From positions 347,479 through 411,478 of the forward strand of contig NZ_JBDKWZ010000007.1 in assembly GCF_039710355.1 (NCBI RefSeq): 64,000 bases of DNA. The letters are read 5' to 3'. The translations under genes were made by a program, and so were the position numbers. Shown piece after piece: positions 1 to 8,335 of this stretch. Every line of letters begins with the position of its first letter. Position 1 is the stretch's first letter. The DNA is from Rapidithrix thailandica (GTDB lineage Bacteria; Bacteroidota; Bacteroidia; Cytophagales; Flammeovirgaceae). The notes beneath the pieces are model-generated. The model made no database searches, was not told the DNA's origin, and saw only the letters and a list, made by a program, of their open reading frames with translations.

Positions 1-8
1 AAAACCCC

Positions 9-893
9 GTGTACCGCAGTTACCTGGAGTATTTGTCGGTAGATCCGACAAAAGTAAGCGCAGTTGAAAGGATCCCATTTTTGCCAATTGAGTTTTTTAA
101 AACACAAACGATCAAAAGCGGGACCTTTGCCCCTGTATCTACCTTTACCAGCAGTGGGACTACCGGCTCGGTGACCAGCCGGCATTTGGTAGCAGACATG
201 GAATTTTACCGTCAAATTTCAACGCATATTTTCGAAGCATTTTATGGCAACCTTTCCGAGTTCACTTTATTAGCCCTCCTCCCCTCTTATCTGGAAAGAA
301 CAGGTTCCTCGCTGATTTATATGATCGAACACTTCCTAAGTAAAACCCAGAAAGATTCCGGTTTCTATTTGCACAATAAGAAGGAATTAATTGACAAAAT
401 AAAGAATTTACAAAAAGCAGGCAAAAAGGTACTTCTCTTTGGTGTTACTTTTGCGCTTTTAGAGTTAGCAGAGGAATTTCCAATTGACTTAGAGGGAGTT
501 GTTGTGATGGAAACCGGTGGAATGAAAGGGCGAAGAAAAGAAATGACCCGCACGGAGGTACATCAGTTTTTGAAAAGCCGGTGGGCTGTAAAGCAAATTC
601 ATTCGGAATATGGTATGACCGAGCTACTTTCACAATTTTATTCAAAAGGGGAAGAAATATTTGAAGGCCCGGCTTGGACCAAAATCTTGCTAAGGGACGT
701 TAACGATCCTTTTGATATTGGCCTGAAACACAAAAACGGAGGAATTAATATCATCGACCTGGCCAATATTGATAGTTGTTGCTTCCTTGAAACTAAAGAT
801 TTGGGAGAACTAGTCGGTAGTCAGGGGCAATTCAAAGTCATCGGAAGGTTTGATAATTCGGACCTTCGAGGGTGCAACTTGCTGGTGCAATGA
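9..893 (+). CDS. LuxE/PaaK-like acyl-protein synthetase (5' end probably cut by window)
   Basis: The protein resembles the LuxE acyl-protein synthetase branch of the adenylate-forming superfamily, which activates a fatty acid or related acid with ATP and transfers it to a protein or carrier. Visible signs are the Ser/Thr/Gly-rich nucleotide loop SSGTTGS near residue 48 and the motif EYGMTELLSQ near residue 200, which matches the conserved YGxTE region. The reading frame is open to the first base of the window with no stop, and the GTG at position 9 has nothing to recommend it, so the true start is probably upstream. No luciferase genes are nearby, so bioluminescence is not implied. Related proteins often occur in lipid or surface-polysaccharide loci, but the substrate cannot be told. 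Confidence 0.75.
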   Translation: MYRSYLEYLSVDPTKVSAVERIPFLPIEFFKTQTIKSGTFAPVSTFTSSGTTGSVTSRHLVADMEFYRQISTHIFEAFYGNLSEFTLLALLPSYLERTGSSLIYMIEHFLSKTQKDSGFYLHNKKELIDKIKNLQKAGKKVLLFGVTFALLELAEEFPIDLEGVVVMETGGMKGRRKEMTRTEVHQFLKSRWAVKQIHSEYGMTELLSQFYSKGEEIFEGPAWTKILLRDVNDPFDIGLKHKNGGINIIDLANIDSCCFLETKDLGELVGSQGQFKVIGRFDNSDLRGCNLLVQ

Positions 894-996
894 GAAAATG
901 AAGGAACCAATCATTAACAACACTTACTATAAGTCAATTAATTCTTAATAAAATTAAATTTAAGTTTTGTTAAGAGTATATCTCTCAAAGAACTGC

Positions 997-1004
997 TAGT
1001 TTTG
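997..1004 (+). promoter_or_regulatory. Candidate -7 promoter motif for the small lipoprotein gene
   Basis: TAGTTTTG fits the Bacteroidota -7 consensus TAnnTTTG and lies 55 bases before the ATG at 1059. No well-spaced -33 TTTG is visible, so this is weak. Confidence 0.3.
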
Positions 1005-1058
1005 AGATAAATAATCTAACAATCTTTACTTTAATGGTTTCAATAAAAATTTAATACG

Positions 1059-1184
1059 ATGAAAATTAAGACATTACTAGTTGTTGCAGCTTTCTTAATC
1101 GGATTATCGTCTTGTGCTTACAAAACGTGCCCAACCTATGCTAAAAAAGAAGCGCCTAAGAAAGTTATCCAACAATACAATTAA
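1059..1184 (+). CDS. Small predicted lipoprotein, 41 residues
   Basis: A 41-residue reading frame has a textbook lipoprotein signal: a Met-Lys-Ile-Lys start, a hydrophobic core (TLLVVAAFLIGL) and the lipobox LSSC with Cys19. The mature part is only about 23 residues, starts Cys-Ala-Tyr-Lys-Thr-Cys-Pro-Thr-Tyr, carries a second Cys, and ends in a Lys-rich tail. It has its own candidate promoter upstream and a strong hairpin terminator 30 bases downstream, so it is probably a monocistronic, well-expressed gene. The family and function are not recognised. Its likely location is the inner or outer membrane facing the periplasm. Confidence 0.7.
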   Translation: MKIKTLLVVAAFLIGLSSCAYKTCPTYAKKEAPKKVIQQYN

Positions 1185-1216
1185 TACAACCGGCATTCGA
1201 GAAAATGCCCTATCTC

Positions 1217-1254
1217 AGAGATCACTCTTCTTATCATGAATGATCTCTTTTTTT
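1217..1254 (+). terminator. Rho-independent terminator of the small lipoprotein gene
   Basis: An 8-bp stem AGAGATCA/TGATCTCT is followed directly by a run of seven T. Confidence 0.8.
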
Positions 1255-1301
1255 GTATCCAATAGATAATAGCGATAGTAAATATTTTCAAAAATATTTA
1301 A

Positions 1302-1419
1302 GAGCCTGTTTAAATTTCATCCTTCGGGTTAAAAACTCCTATTTTAGGAACCTCAATGCAGTACTTTGAATGGCCAGCCTTTCGAAGGAGCATCCCCACA
1401 ACGAATTTTAAACATACTC
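1302..1419. mobile_element. MITE-like element, copy 1 (118 bp)
   Basis: The element begins GAGCCTGTTTAAATTTCA and ends TTTAAACATACTC, so its ends are imperfect inverted repeats. It is flanked on both sides by TAA, consistent with a 3-bp target duplication. It shares both ends and several internal blocks (CTTCGGGTTAAAA, CGAAGGAGCATC, ACGAATTT) with the element at 39164-39300. It contains no credible gene. The 3-bp duplication and GAGC ends resemble some IS5-family elements, so it may be a non-autonomous derivative. No full-length parent is present here. Confidence 0.65.
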
Positions 1420-1447
1420 TAAAAAAGCTAGAGCTAATACAACCTAA

Positions 1448-1485
1448 TAAAAAAGCCCGTTTCTTTAAAGAGACGGGCTTTTTTG
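1448..1485 (-). terminator. Terminator of the TlpA-like gene
   Basis: A stem AAAGCCCGT..CT / AG..ACGGGCTTT flanks a short loop, with A/T runs on both sides. It lies 22 bases after the stop codon of the minus-strand gene. Confidence 0.85.
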
Positions 1486-1506
1486 TAGCAAAACAAAGCT
1501 TATCCA

Positions 1507-3009
1507 CTAATTCATTGAAACCGATTCTTGTGCTAACAAATCGTCAATGGCTGCAATAATCTCTTCTCCTGAAGAAGGTCGTGGAGCTTGGGCATTGCCA
1601 ATATTACCATTCCGGTCAACCAAAATATATCTTGGGATTCCTTTGATCATATAATCTTTGGTTACTTTCGTATCCCAACCGGACTCAGAAACTACATGTA
1701 CCGCATCAGCAAAGTCTTTATCATTTGCTAACATTTTCTCCCAGGCTTGAATATCCGTATCTACCGAAACATATAAAAAGATCACGTCTTCATTCCCTTT
1801 GTAGTGCTCCTTAAGCTTTTTTGCATGTGGGATTTCGCCACGGCAAGGTCCACACCATGTCGCCCATACATCTACATAAACTACCTTCCCTTTAAAATCA
1901 CTCAAAGCAATTTCATTTCCGTCAATGTCTTTGTAAGCAAACCCGGGGGCGACTTGCCCTTTGGCTAACTTTAACCACTTTTCATATACCGAGTTTACCG
2001 ATGGCAAATACGCAGATTGTCCAAATACGTTTTTGAAATCGTTAAGATCTTCTTCAACGGATTCCGTTCCGAAATAATTGATCCGGTTCGACAAGTTTTT
2101 GGCCAATACAAATGCCATTACGGAAGAATCTAGCTGTTCCTTTTTTACAAAAGCGTACGTTTGTGTTACTTGATCTTCCCATTTTAAGTTTGATTTTTCA
2201 TCCTCACTAAGTTGTTGTTCGAACTTATACCCGACATAGCTATCCAAGGCCTTTTTAAATTCTGCAGAAGCTAGCGCTTGGGGGTTGTTTAAAGGCAAAG
2301 CTTGGAAAAACGTATAATAATCTTCCGATAAAACTTGCTCTTCAAAGTCAGGATTTCCTTGCCCTGCATAATAGTTATAATACATTGGGTACCTGGCCTT
2401 AAACGCCACCCAATAACTACTCAGTTCAATCGCTTCATGATTTGTAAAACTTCCGGTAAATTTCTGCTTCGTTTTTGCTTGTTCAAATACATTCTTCCAA
2501 GCATTTTCTATAGAGTCTGCTTGGGGTTGAAATTCATTCACAGGCAATGAAAATAATGATTGTTGTTCATTTTTATGAAAAGCGATGAGGGCTTGAGTTT
2601 TTTTAACCAGGTAGTTATTTTCAGCAGACTTATCTCCTTCAAAACTTAAGGTGTTGATAAAGTCTGCACCATCTACTGTAAATTGAAGGGTATCTCCGGC
2701 CTCCATATAAAGCACTATCCCATTTCGGCCAAAACTTAGTGTGGCAAAATGAGTTTCAGGCACTTCAAATTGAGTGGCAAATTGCCCAGTACTATCCGGC
2801 TCTACTTCGGCCAAGTCAATTTTTTCCCCTGTCACTTCATCTCTATGATAAAGTTTGATTTTCCCATCATTGGAATTTTGAACGGTGCCTTTAATATGTA
2901 TTTTCGTTAATTCAGTTGCTTGTTCCTTAGTATTAGAGTTTTCTTGCATCGAACAAGATGCACTTATCAACCCGAGGATTGACAAGAGTAAGGTAAGTTG
3001 AAATTTCAT
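1507..3009 (-). CDS. TlpA-family thiol-disulfide oxidoreductase lipoprotein
   Basis: This is an exported thioredoxin-fold protein of about 500 residues. The N-terminus has a signal peptide with lipobox ISASC near residue 19, so the mature protein is probably membrane-anchored in the periplasm. Residues about 35-140 resemble the DUF4369 beta-rich domain common in Bacteroidota. The middle is helical, and residues about 355-490 form a TlpA/AhpC-TSA thioredoxin domain with active site WCGPC near residue 388 and the cis-Pro region KGIPRYILVD. The family reduces or exchanges disulfides in exported proteins, and the specific partner is unknown. The gene is monocistronic with its own terminator. Confidence 0.9.
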   Translation of the reverse strand: MKFQLTLLLSILGLISASCSMQENSNTKEQATELTKIHIKGTVQNSNDGKIKLYHRDEVTGEKIDLAEVEPDSTGQFATQFEVPETHFATLSFGRNGIVLYMEAGDTLQFTVDGADFINTLSFEGDKSAENNYLVKKTQALIAFHKNEQQSLFSLPVNEFQPQADSIENAWKNVFEQAKTKQKFTGSFTNHEAIELSSYWVAFKARYPMYYNYYAGQGNPDFEEQVLSEDYYTFFQALPLNNPQALASAEFKKALDSYVGYKFEQQLSEDEKSNLKWEDQVTQTYAFVKKEQLDSSVMAFVLAKNLSNRINYFGTESVEEDLNDFKNVFGQSAYLPSVNSVYEKWLKLAKGQVAPGFAYKDIDGNEIALSDFKGKVVYVDVWATWCGPCRGEIPHAKKLKEHYKGNEDVIFLYVSVDTDIQAWEKMLANDKDFADAVHVVSESGWDTKVTKDYMIKGIPRYILVDRNGNIGNAQAPRPSSGEEIIAAIDDLLAQESVSMN

Positions 3010-3057
3010 AATTTGTACATTTGAATAATTAGATTTGATTTAGCATTTCAATTTGCC

Positions 3058-3106
3058 AAAAAATACCGAATAAATCTAATGATTGGGGTTTATTCGGTAT
3101 TTTTTT
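3058..3106 (-). terminator. Terminator of the TPR gene at 3177-3968
   Basis: An inverted repeat AAAAATACCGAATAAA / TTTATTCGGTATTTTT with a 14-base loop lies about 70 bases past the stop codon of the minus-strand gene. Confidence 0.8.
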
Positions 3107-3176
3107 ATACTGTATGGGCTAAGGTTACTACCTGAACTAACAGGCTATCATGCCCAAGTCTTTGCCCTTCTCCGAG

Positions 3177-3968
3177 TTAAGATTTCTTTTTAAAGAGGTT
3201 TTTAGAAAATTTCAAAAACTCCTTAAAGGTATCCTTATGGGTAAACACTGATTTTATTACTTTCAGATAGTCTTTTGTATTGGGTTTGGAGATAGGCTCA
3301 GGTGCTTGCTCGGAAACCTCAGGTTGCACCTTTTGCGGAACCGTAAGTTGAATAGCTTCCGGGGCTTCCTTTTTCTGATTTTTCTTTTGTTGGCTTTTCT
3401 TTAGCCTTTCCTTAATATCCGGTTTTTCGAATTTCTTTTTCTCATCATCGGTCAACTTATCTGCTTTTTCAAAATGCTGCTTAGCCTCCTGTTGATAACC
3501 GATCTGTTGCTCAAGCAACCCCAGATTATTGTAAGCAACTGCATCTTCCGGATCCAGTTCAATCGCTTTTTTATAATCTTCCAAAGCTCCAAACACATCT
3601 CCCATATGCGCCCGGACAAAAGCCCTGCTGGAATAGCGAAAGGGGTTTTCAGGTTCCAACTCGACTGCTTGATTAAAATCAATGACAGCCTCTTCACTTT
3701 TTCCTGCCATATGCTTGGCTACACCTCTATCACAATAGATATCGGCATTGTTTGGAGCGATAATGATAGCCGCGTCAAAGTCGGCAATGGCCATTGCATA
3801 GTGCTCCAATTTAAATTTTGCCAGTCCCCGGTTGTACAGGGAAGGTAAATGCTGGGGTTCCATCAAGAGTGAACGGTCAAAACATCCAATTGCCTCTTCG
3901 TACTTTTCCAGCTTGCAATGTTCCAAGCCCTGATTAAAATGAAAGTTATACGACTCTGCCATAATCAA
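3177..3968 (-). CDS. Tetratricopeptide-repeat protein
   Basis: The protein has 263 residues. Residues about 5-175 are roughly five tandem TPR motifs, with recurring patterns such as LYNRGLAKFKLEHYAMAIADF and AYNNLGLLEQQIGY. The rest is a Lys/Glu/Pro-rich linker followed by a short basic C-terminal helix rich in Phe and Lys (residues about 230-263). There is no signal peptide or membrane segment, so it is probably cytoplasmic. TPR arrays are protein-protein scaffolds and no partner can be inferred. A second in-frame Met at residue 3 is an equally good start. It lies upstream of the TlpA-like gene in the same direction but is separated from it by a terminator. Confidence 0.85.
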   Translation of the reverse strand: MIMAESYNFHFNQGLEHCKLEKYEEAIGCFDRSLLMEPQHLPSLYNRGLAKFKLEHYAMAIADFDAAIIIAPNNADIYCDRGVAKHMAGKSEEAVIDFNQAVELEPENPFRYSSRAFVRAHMGDVFGALEDYKKAIELDPEDAVAYNNLGLLEQQIGYQQEAKQHFEKADKLTDDEKKKFEKPDIKERLKKSQQKKNQKKEAPEAIQLTVPQKVQPEVSEQAPEPISKPNTKDYLKVIKSVFTHKDTFKEFLKFSKNLFKKKS

Positions 3969-4035
3969 CTTACTTTCTTTTCTACAAGTTAAAGCATACC
4001 CTTTCCGGGCATGTATTTATCAACCTGTTTCATAC

Positions 4036-4075
4036 AAAACAAGACATCCGGGAAATCATCAGATGTCTTGTTTTT
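4036..4075 (-). terminator. Terminator of accA
   Basis: A 13-bp inverted repeat AAAACAAGACATC / GATGTCTTGTTTT with A/T-rich flanks lies about 80 bases past the accA stop codon. Confidence 0.8.
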
Positions 4076-4152
4076 CATAAACATATAGTTCTTACAAATG
4101 GTGGGGCTCTGTTCCAAGCCACCCGGTTTAAAGAAACAGATTTCCGAAGGTA

Positions 4153-5106
4153 CTATTCCTCAAAATGCCCCATTTTAGAAAATTTCTCAATCCGGTCGTT
4201 GATTCGCTCCCGTTCACCCATTTGTTCCAATTTTGCCGTTTCTTCCAAAATTACGGACTTGATTTTCTCTGCGATAAACGGAATATCTTTGTGTGCTCCT
4301 CCCAAGGGTTCCTCTATGATTCCATCAATTAATTTAAACTCAAGCATATCCTCAGCAGTCAGCTTTAAAGCCTCTGCGGCTTGCTCTTTGTATTCCCAAC
4401 TTCTCCACAGGATGGAAGAACAGGACTCCGGTGAAATCACCGAGTACCAGGAGTTTTCCAACATAAACACTTTATCCCCCAGCCCAATGCCAATCGCTCC
4501 TCCCGATGCTCCTTCTCCGATAATAATACAAATCACCGGAACCTTAAGCATCACCATTTCTTTCAGGTTTTTGGCAATGGCTTCGGCTTGCCCTCTTTCT
4601 TCCGCTTCTAACCCTGGGTAAGCCCCTATTGTGTCGATAAATGTGATGATAGGCTTGTTAAACTTCTCTGCGATTTTCATCAAGCGCAATGCCTTTCTAT
4701 ACCCGGAAGGATTGGCCATACCAAAATTGCGCATTTGCCGCTGTTTGGTATTTCGCCCTTTTTGTTGGCCTATCAGCATAAAGCTTTTTCCATTAATGGA
4801 GCCAAATCCCCCTACCATAGCTTTATCATCTTTTACATATCGGTCGCCATGTAATTCGATAAAGTCATCGGTTATATCGTAAATATAATCCAATGTATAA
4901 GGCCTATCCGGGTGGCGTGCAAGCTGCACCTTCTGCCATCTTGTCAGGTTTTTATATGTATTTTCCTTCAACATGCGGATTTTATCTTCCAGATCTTTAA
5001 TGGCACTACTGACATCTACATTATTTTGCTCAGCGAGTGCTTTCATATCAGCCAACTTCTCTTCCAAATCCACTATAGGTTTTTCGAAATCTAAAAGCGT
5101 ATTCAT
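4153..5106 (-). CDS. accA: Acetyl-CoA carboxylase carboxyltransferase subunit alpha
   Basis: AccA with AccD transfers the carboxyl group from carboxybiotin to acetyl-CoA to make malonyl-CoA, the first committed step of fatty-acid synthesis, in the cytoplasm. The 317-residue length is normal for the family. Conserved segments include the N-terminal helical region, LARHPDRPYTLDYI near residue 65, the crotonase-fold core with IGAYPGLEAEERGQAEAIA near residue 160 and the oxyanion region GEGASGGAIGIG near residue 198. Other carboxylase subunits are not in the window. It is transcribed away from groES from a shared intergenic region and ends in its own terminator. Confidence 0.97.
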   Translation of the reverse strand: MNTLLDFEKPIVDLEEKLADMKALAEQNNVDVSSAIKDLEDKIRMLKENTYKNLTRWQKVQLARHPDRPYTLDYIYDITDDFIELHGDRYVKDDKAMVGGFGSINGKSFMLIGQQKGRNTKQRQMRNFGMANPSGYRKALRLMKIAEKFNKPIITFIDTIGAYPGLEAEERGQAEAIAKNLKEMVMLKVPVICIIIGEGASGGAIGIGLGDKVFMLENSWYSVISPESCSSILWRSWEYKEQAAEALKLTAEDMLEFKLIDGIIEEPLGGAHKDIPFIAEKIKSVILEETAKLEQMGERERINDRIEKFSKMGHFEE

Positions 5107-5211
5107 TGCAAAAGCGTTTAATCTCCAATTTGAAATGTAAAACTAGTAATTATTTAACATTGAAGACAATTTTGAGTAAAAACTCTGTCATCCGTCTGCA
5201 AAACTTTACGG

Positions 5212-5219
5212 CAAAGGTA
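5212..5219 (-). promoter_or_regulatory. Candidate accA -7 promoter motif
   Basis: The minus strand reads TACCTTTG, matching TAnnTTTG, about 105 bases before the accA start. The -33 half is not obvious. Confidence 0.4.
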
Positions 5220-5358
5220 AGAAAATCCCTAGAATTCTTCCGGAGTTCATCCAGAGTAATTAAATTGAAAATCAATCAGTTAATTCTTCATTTTCAAAGC
5301 CCTTCACACAAAGAAAAGGATGAAACGCTGAATAAGAGCACTTGCCAAAACAGCAAGT

Positions 5359-5383
5359 TGACAGAAAAAGTGCAAATCTGTCA
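5359..5383. promoter_or_regulatory. Inverted repeat TGACAGA-N11-TCTGTCA upstream of groES
   Basis: A perfect 7-bp inverted repeat with an 11-base spacer lies 116 bases before the groES start, in the accA-groES divergent intergenic region. It could be an operator or part of a heat-shock promoter. No CIRCE element (TTAGCACTC-N9-GAGTGCTAA) is seen here. The function is inferred from position only. Confidence 0.45.
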
Positions 5384-5499
5384 GCAATAATTCATACAAA
5401 TTGGCATATAAAACTACTGGCATAGGAAATGCTAGATCGAAGGGTAAATACGATCTCGAATTTTTAATTGCTAAAAAACTAAAAAATCAGAGTAAGAAA

Positions 5500-5781
5500 A
5501 TGTCACAAGTAAACATCAAACCCTTAGCTGACCGAGTTCTGGTAGAGCCTGCGGCAGCAGAAGAAAAAACAGCTTCAGGCATTATCATCCCTGAGACTGC
5601 AAAAGAAAAGCCCCAACGTGGCACAATCGTAGCAGTGGGCCCAGGTAAAAAAGATGAGCCTTTGACTGTAAAAGTTGGGGACGAAGTACTTTACGGCAAG
5701 TTCGCAGGAAATGAGAAAATCACTGTGGAAGGTACTGAGTATCTTATTATGAGAGAGACTGATATTATTGCAATTCTTTAA
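5500..5781 (+). CDS. groES: Co-chaperonin GroES (Cpn10)
   Basis: This 93-residue protein forms the heptameric lid of the GroEL folding chamber. It shows the family start KPLADRVLVEP, the mobile loop EEKTASGIIIPETAKEK (residues about 24-40), which carries the hydrophobic IIIP that contacts GroEL, and GDEVLYGKFAGNEK. An open frame continues upstream to a TTG at 5401, but the ATG at 5500 gives the normal family length and N-terminus. It is followed 72 bases later by groEL and is probably co-transcribed with it. An inverted repeat upstream may regulate the pair. Confidence 0.97.
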   Translation: MSQVNIKPLADRVLVEPAAAEEKTASGIIIPETAKEKPQRGTIVAVGPGKKDEPLTVKVGDEVLYGKFAGNEKITVEGTEYLIMRETDIIAIL

Positions 5782-5853
5782 TTACGGTTTCATCCCACTT
5801 TTTAATCTCAACTCTTTTAAACAAATTTTTAAAACGATAAATCACAAATCAAC

Positions 5854-7491
5854 ATGGCAAAGGATTTATTTTTTGAGAGCGAAGCCAGAGAAAAGCTAAA
5901 GAAAGGTGTTGACACCTTGGCAAATGCGGTAAAAGTTACCTTAGGTCCAAAAGGAAGAAATGTAATTATCGATAAAAAATTCGGTGCTCCTTCTGTAACG
6001 AAAGACGGTGTTTCTGTTGCAAAAGAAATCGAATTGAAAGATGCCACCGAAAACATGGGTGCGCAATTAGTAAAAGAAGTCGCTTCTAAAACGGCAGACT
6101 CAGCAGGAGACGGAACGACTACTGCTACGGTTTTAACACAGGCAATCTACACCGCAGGGATCAAAAACGTCACTGCCGGAGCAAACCCAATGGATTTGAA
6201 AAGAGGAATCGACAAAGCGGTATTAGCAATTGTTGAGGAATTAAAAGCAAGTTCAAAACAAGTTAGTGATGCAAAAGAAATTGCCCAGGTAGGTACGATT
6301 TCGGCAAACAACGATGCTGAAATCGGTCAAATGATTGCCGAAGCAATGGAAAAAGTAGGGAAAGACGGGGTGATCACGGTAGAAGAGGCAAAAGGAACCG
6401 AAACCGAAGTGAAAACTGTAGAAGGTATGCAGTTTGACAGAGGTTACTTGTCTCCTTACTTTGTGACAAACACCGACAAAATGGAAGCGGAGTTAGAGAG
6501 CCCTTACATCTTGATCTATGACAAGAAAGTTTCTGCGATGAAAGACTTGTTACCTGTATTGGAGCAAGTAGCTCAAACAGGCAAACCTTTGTTGATCATT
6601 GCCGAAGATGTAGACGGAGAAGCTTTAGCTACTTTGGTCGTGAACAAAATCAGAGGTGCCTTAAAAATCGCAGCGGTAAAAGCGCCTGGTTTTGGTGACC
6701 GAAGAAAAGCGATGTTGGAAGACATTGCGGTGCTTACCGGTGGTACCGTAATCTCAGAAGAAAGAGGTTACAAATTAGAAAACGCGACTATCGATAACTT
6801 AGGTACTGCTGAAAAAATCATCATCGACAAAGACAACACAACGATTGTCAATGGCAGTGGTAAAGAAGAGGAGATCACAGCACGCGTTAATCAAATTAAA
6901 CAACAAATCGATAATACTACTTCTGACTATGACAGAGAGAAGTTGCAAGAAAGACTTGCTAAACTTTCTGGCGGGGTAGCAATCTTGTACGTAGGTGCTG
7001 CTACGGAAGTAGAAATGAAAGAAAAGAAAGACCGTGTAGATGATGCCTTACATGCAACCAGAGCGGCTGTAGAAGAAGGTGTTGTTGTGGGTGGCGGTAT
7101 TGCTTTCATCCGCGCATTAGATGTATTGGATAAAGTAGATACGCTAAACGATGACGAAGAGACCGGTGTAAGCATCATCCGTACTGCACTGGAAGCTCCT
7201 TTGAGAACCATCGTAGAAAACGCAGGTCAAGAGGCTTCGGTTATTGTACAAAAAGTAAAAGAAGGTGAAGGTGACTTCGGTTACAATGCCAGAACAGAAG
7301 TATATGAAAACTTGATTGCTTCTGGTGTAATCGACCCTACCAAAGTGACCCGTTTGGCACTTGAAAATGCAGCTTCTATCGCTTCATTATTGCTTACTAC
7401 CGAATGTGTAGTAGCGGAGGAGCCTGAAAAAGAAGGTGCAGCTCCAATGCCGGCTCCAGGAATGGGCGGTGGCATGCCAGGGATGATGTAA
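5854..7491 (+). CDS. groEL: Chaperonin GroEL (Cpn60)
   Basis: GroEL is the 60-kDa double-ring ATP-dependent folding chamber of the cytoplasm. The 545-residue protein contains the ATP-binding signatures TLGPKGRNVIID (residues about 30-41) and GDGTTTATVL near residue 86, the apical domain, the conserved AAVEEGVVVGGG near residue 405 and a C-terminal Gly/Met-rich tail ending GMPGMM. All features of an active group I chaperonin are present. It forms an operon with groES and is followed by a strong terminator. Confidence 0.98.
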   Translation: MAKDLFFESEAREKLKKGVDTLANAVKVTLGPKGRNVIIDKKFGAPSVTKDGVSVAKEIELKDATENMGAQLVKEVASKTADSAGDGTTTATVLTQAIYTAGIKNVTAGANPMDLKRGIDKAVLAIVEELKASSKQVSDAKEIAQVGTISANNDAEIGQMIAEAMEKVGKDGVITVEEAKGTETEVKTVEGMQFDRGYLSPYFVTNTDKMEAELESPYILIYDKKVSAMKDLLPVLEQVAQTGKPLLIIAEDVDGEALATLVVNKIRGALKIAAVKAPGFGDRRKAMLEDIAVLTGGTVISEERGYKLENATIDNLGTAEKIIIDKDNTTIVNGSGKEEEITARVNQIKQQIDNTTSDYDREKLQERLAKLSGGVAILYVGAATEVEMKEKKDRVDDALHATRAAVEEGVVVGGGIAFIRALDVLDKVDTLNDDEETGVSIIRTALEAPLRTIVENAGQEASVIVQKVKEGEGDFGYNARTEVYENLIASGVIDPTKVTRLALENAASIASLLLTTECVVAEEPEKEGAAPMPAPGMGGGMPGMM

Positions 7492-7514
7492 TTCATCAAC
7501 TGAGGTATATATAG

Positions 7515-7545
7515 AAGCCTTCCTGCTAGCAGGAAGGCTTTTTTA
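7515..7545 (+). terminator. Terminator of groES-groEL
   Basis: A near-continuous palindrome, AAGCCTTCCTGC / GCAGGAAGGCTT with a 2-base loop, is followed by TTTTTT. Confidence 0.9.
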
Positions 7546-7568
7546 TTCAGGTTTTTTTTCTGAAAATC

Positions 7569-8123
7569 TTAACGTCTTCCCTTTTTAAAAGCAAAGCCAA
7601 AGGCGGCTCCACATACCCCACCTATGATATGCGCAAACTGCGATACATTATCACTTTTAAATATATCCAAAACTTCCTGGCCTAAAAAAAGCAATACGAC
7701 CAATATAAAGGTCAGAGGAATTCTGCCTTGACGGGCATTTACAATAGAACCGAGCAATATTAACATAAAAACAATTCCACTCGCCCCCATCAGACTGGTA
7801 TCGAACAACACCGCATTGAGAACTCCTGTCACCAATACAGTAACCCCAATCATCTGCAATAAGCGCTTGGACCCGTATTTTTCTTCCAAAACCGGCCCGA
7901 TCAATAAAATAAAAGTAAAATTACTCAGTAGATGTGCCCAGTTAGCATGCCCCATACCGTGGGAAAACAAGCGAAAATAGTCAACTACATAAAGAGGGTG
8001 AAATATAGCCGGTGCTGAAAAAAAAGGGGTTAGTGTTCCTCCCAAAAGCAAATTTGCACCTAACACTAGCACACAAATAAAAGTATAAGTCAGTACGACC
8101 GGTGCGTTGTAATGAATCTTCAT
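7569..8123 (-). CDS. Rhomboid-family intramembrane serine protease
   Basis: Rhomboids cut transmembrane segments within the lipid bilayer. The 184-residue protein is the minimal, roughly six-helix form with no extra domains. Family signatures are present: HGMGHANWAHLLSN (residues about 54-67) between the first helices, GASG with the catalytic Ser near residue 114 at the start of a helix, and the catalytic His in FAHIIGGVCG near residue 164. It is therefore predicted active. The C-terminus is a short basic tail (KKGRR). It is convergent with groEL and shares the short intergenic region holding the groEL terminator. The substrate is unknown. Confidence 0.93.
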   Translation of the reverse strand: MKIHYNAPVVLTYTFICVLVLGANLLLGGTLTPFFSAPAIFHPLYVVDYFRLFSHGMGHANWAHLLSNFTFILLIGPVLEEKYGSKRLLQMIGVTVLVTGVLNAVLFDTSLMGASGIVFMLILLGSIVNARQGRIPLTFILVVLLFLGQEVLDIFKSDNVSQFAHIIGGVCGAAFGFAFKKGRR

Positions 8124-8273
8124 GATTTTTTGAATTGGTTTAAATGCCCGGCAATTTACTAATGAATTGGAAGAAGCCGACTAAACAATCCGGCAAATTA
8201 TGAAGGGAGGCAAAGTGTATGACCGGGATAACCTGTTTGAAAAGGGTAAAATAATTTCTAGATGGGGTACAAT

Positions 8274-8317
8274 TTAAAAAGGGTTTATCTCCGCTTTTCA
8301 AAGATAAACCCTTTTAA
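8274..8317 (-). terminator. Terminator of the small gene at 8336-8623
   Basis: An inverted repeat TAAAAAGGGTTTATCT / AGATAAACCCTTTTA with an 11-base loop lies about 20 bases past the stop codon of the minus-strand gene. Confidence 0.85.
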
Positions 8318-8335
8318 ACCATTATTTCTACATTA

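Noticed and set aside
9..893. Bioluminescence gene cluster, from the LuxE-like protein
   Set aside because: No luciferase or reductase genes are next to it, and LuxE-like proteins are widespread outside lux operons.
1356..1559. Plus-strand 67-codon frame across the MITE-like element and a terminator
   Set aside because: It crosses a terminator hairpin and overlaps the end of the TlpA gene; no start signal or domain.
5107..5499. CIRCE (HrcA) operator upstream of groES
   Set aside because: The motif TTAGCACTC-N9-GAGTGCTAA was looked for and not found; only the TGACAGA inverted repeat is present.
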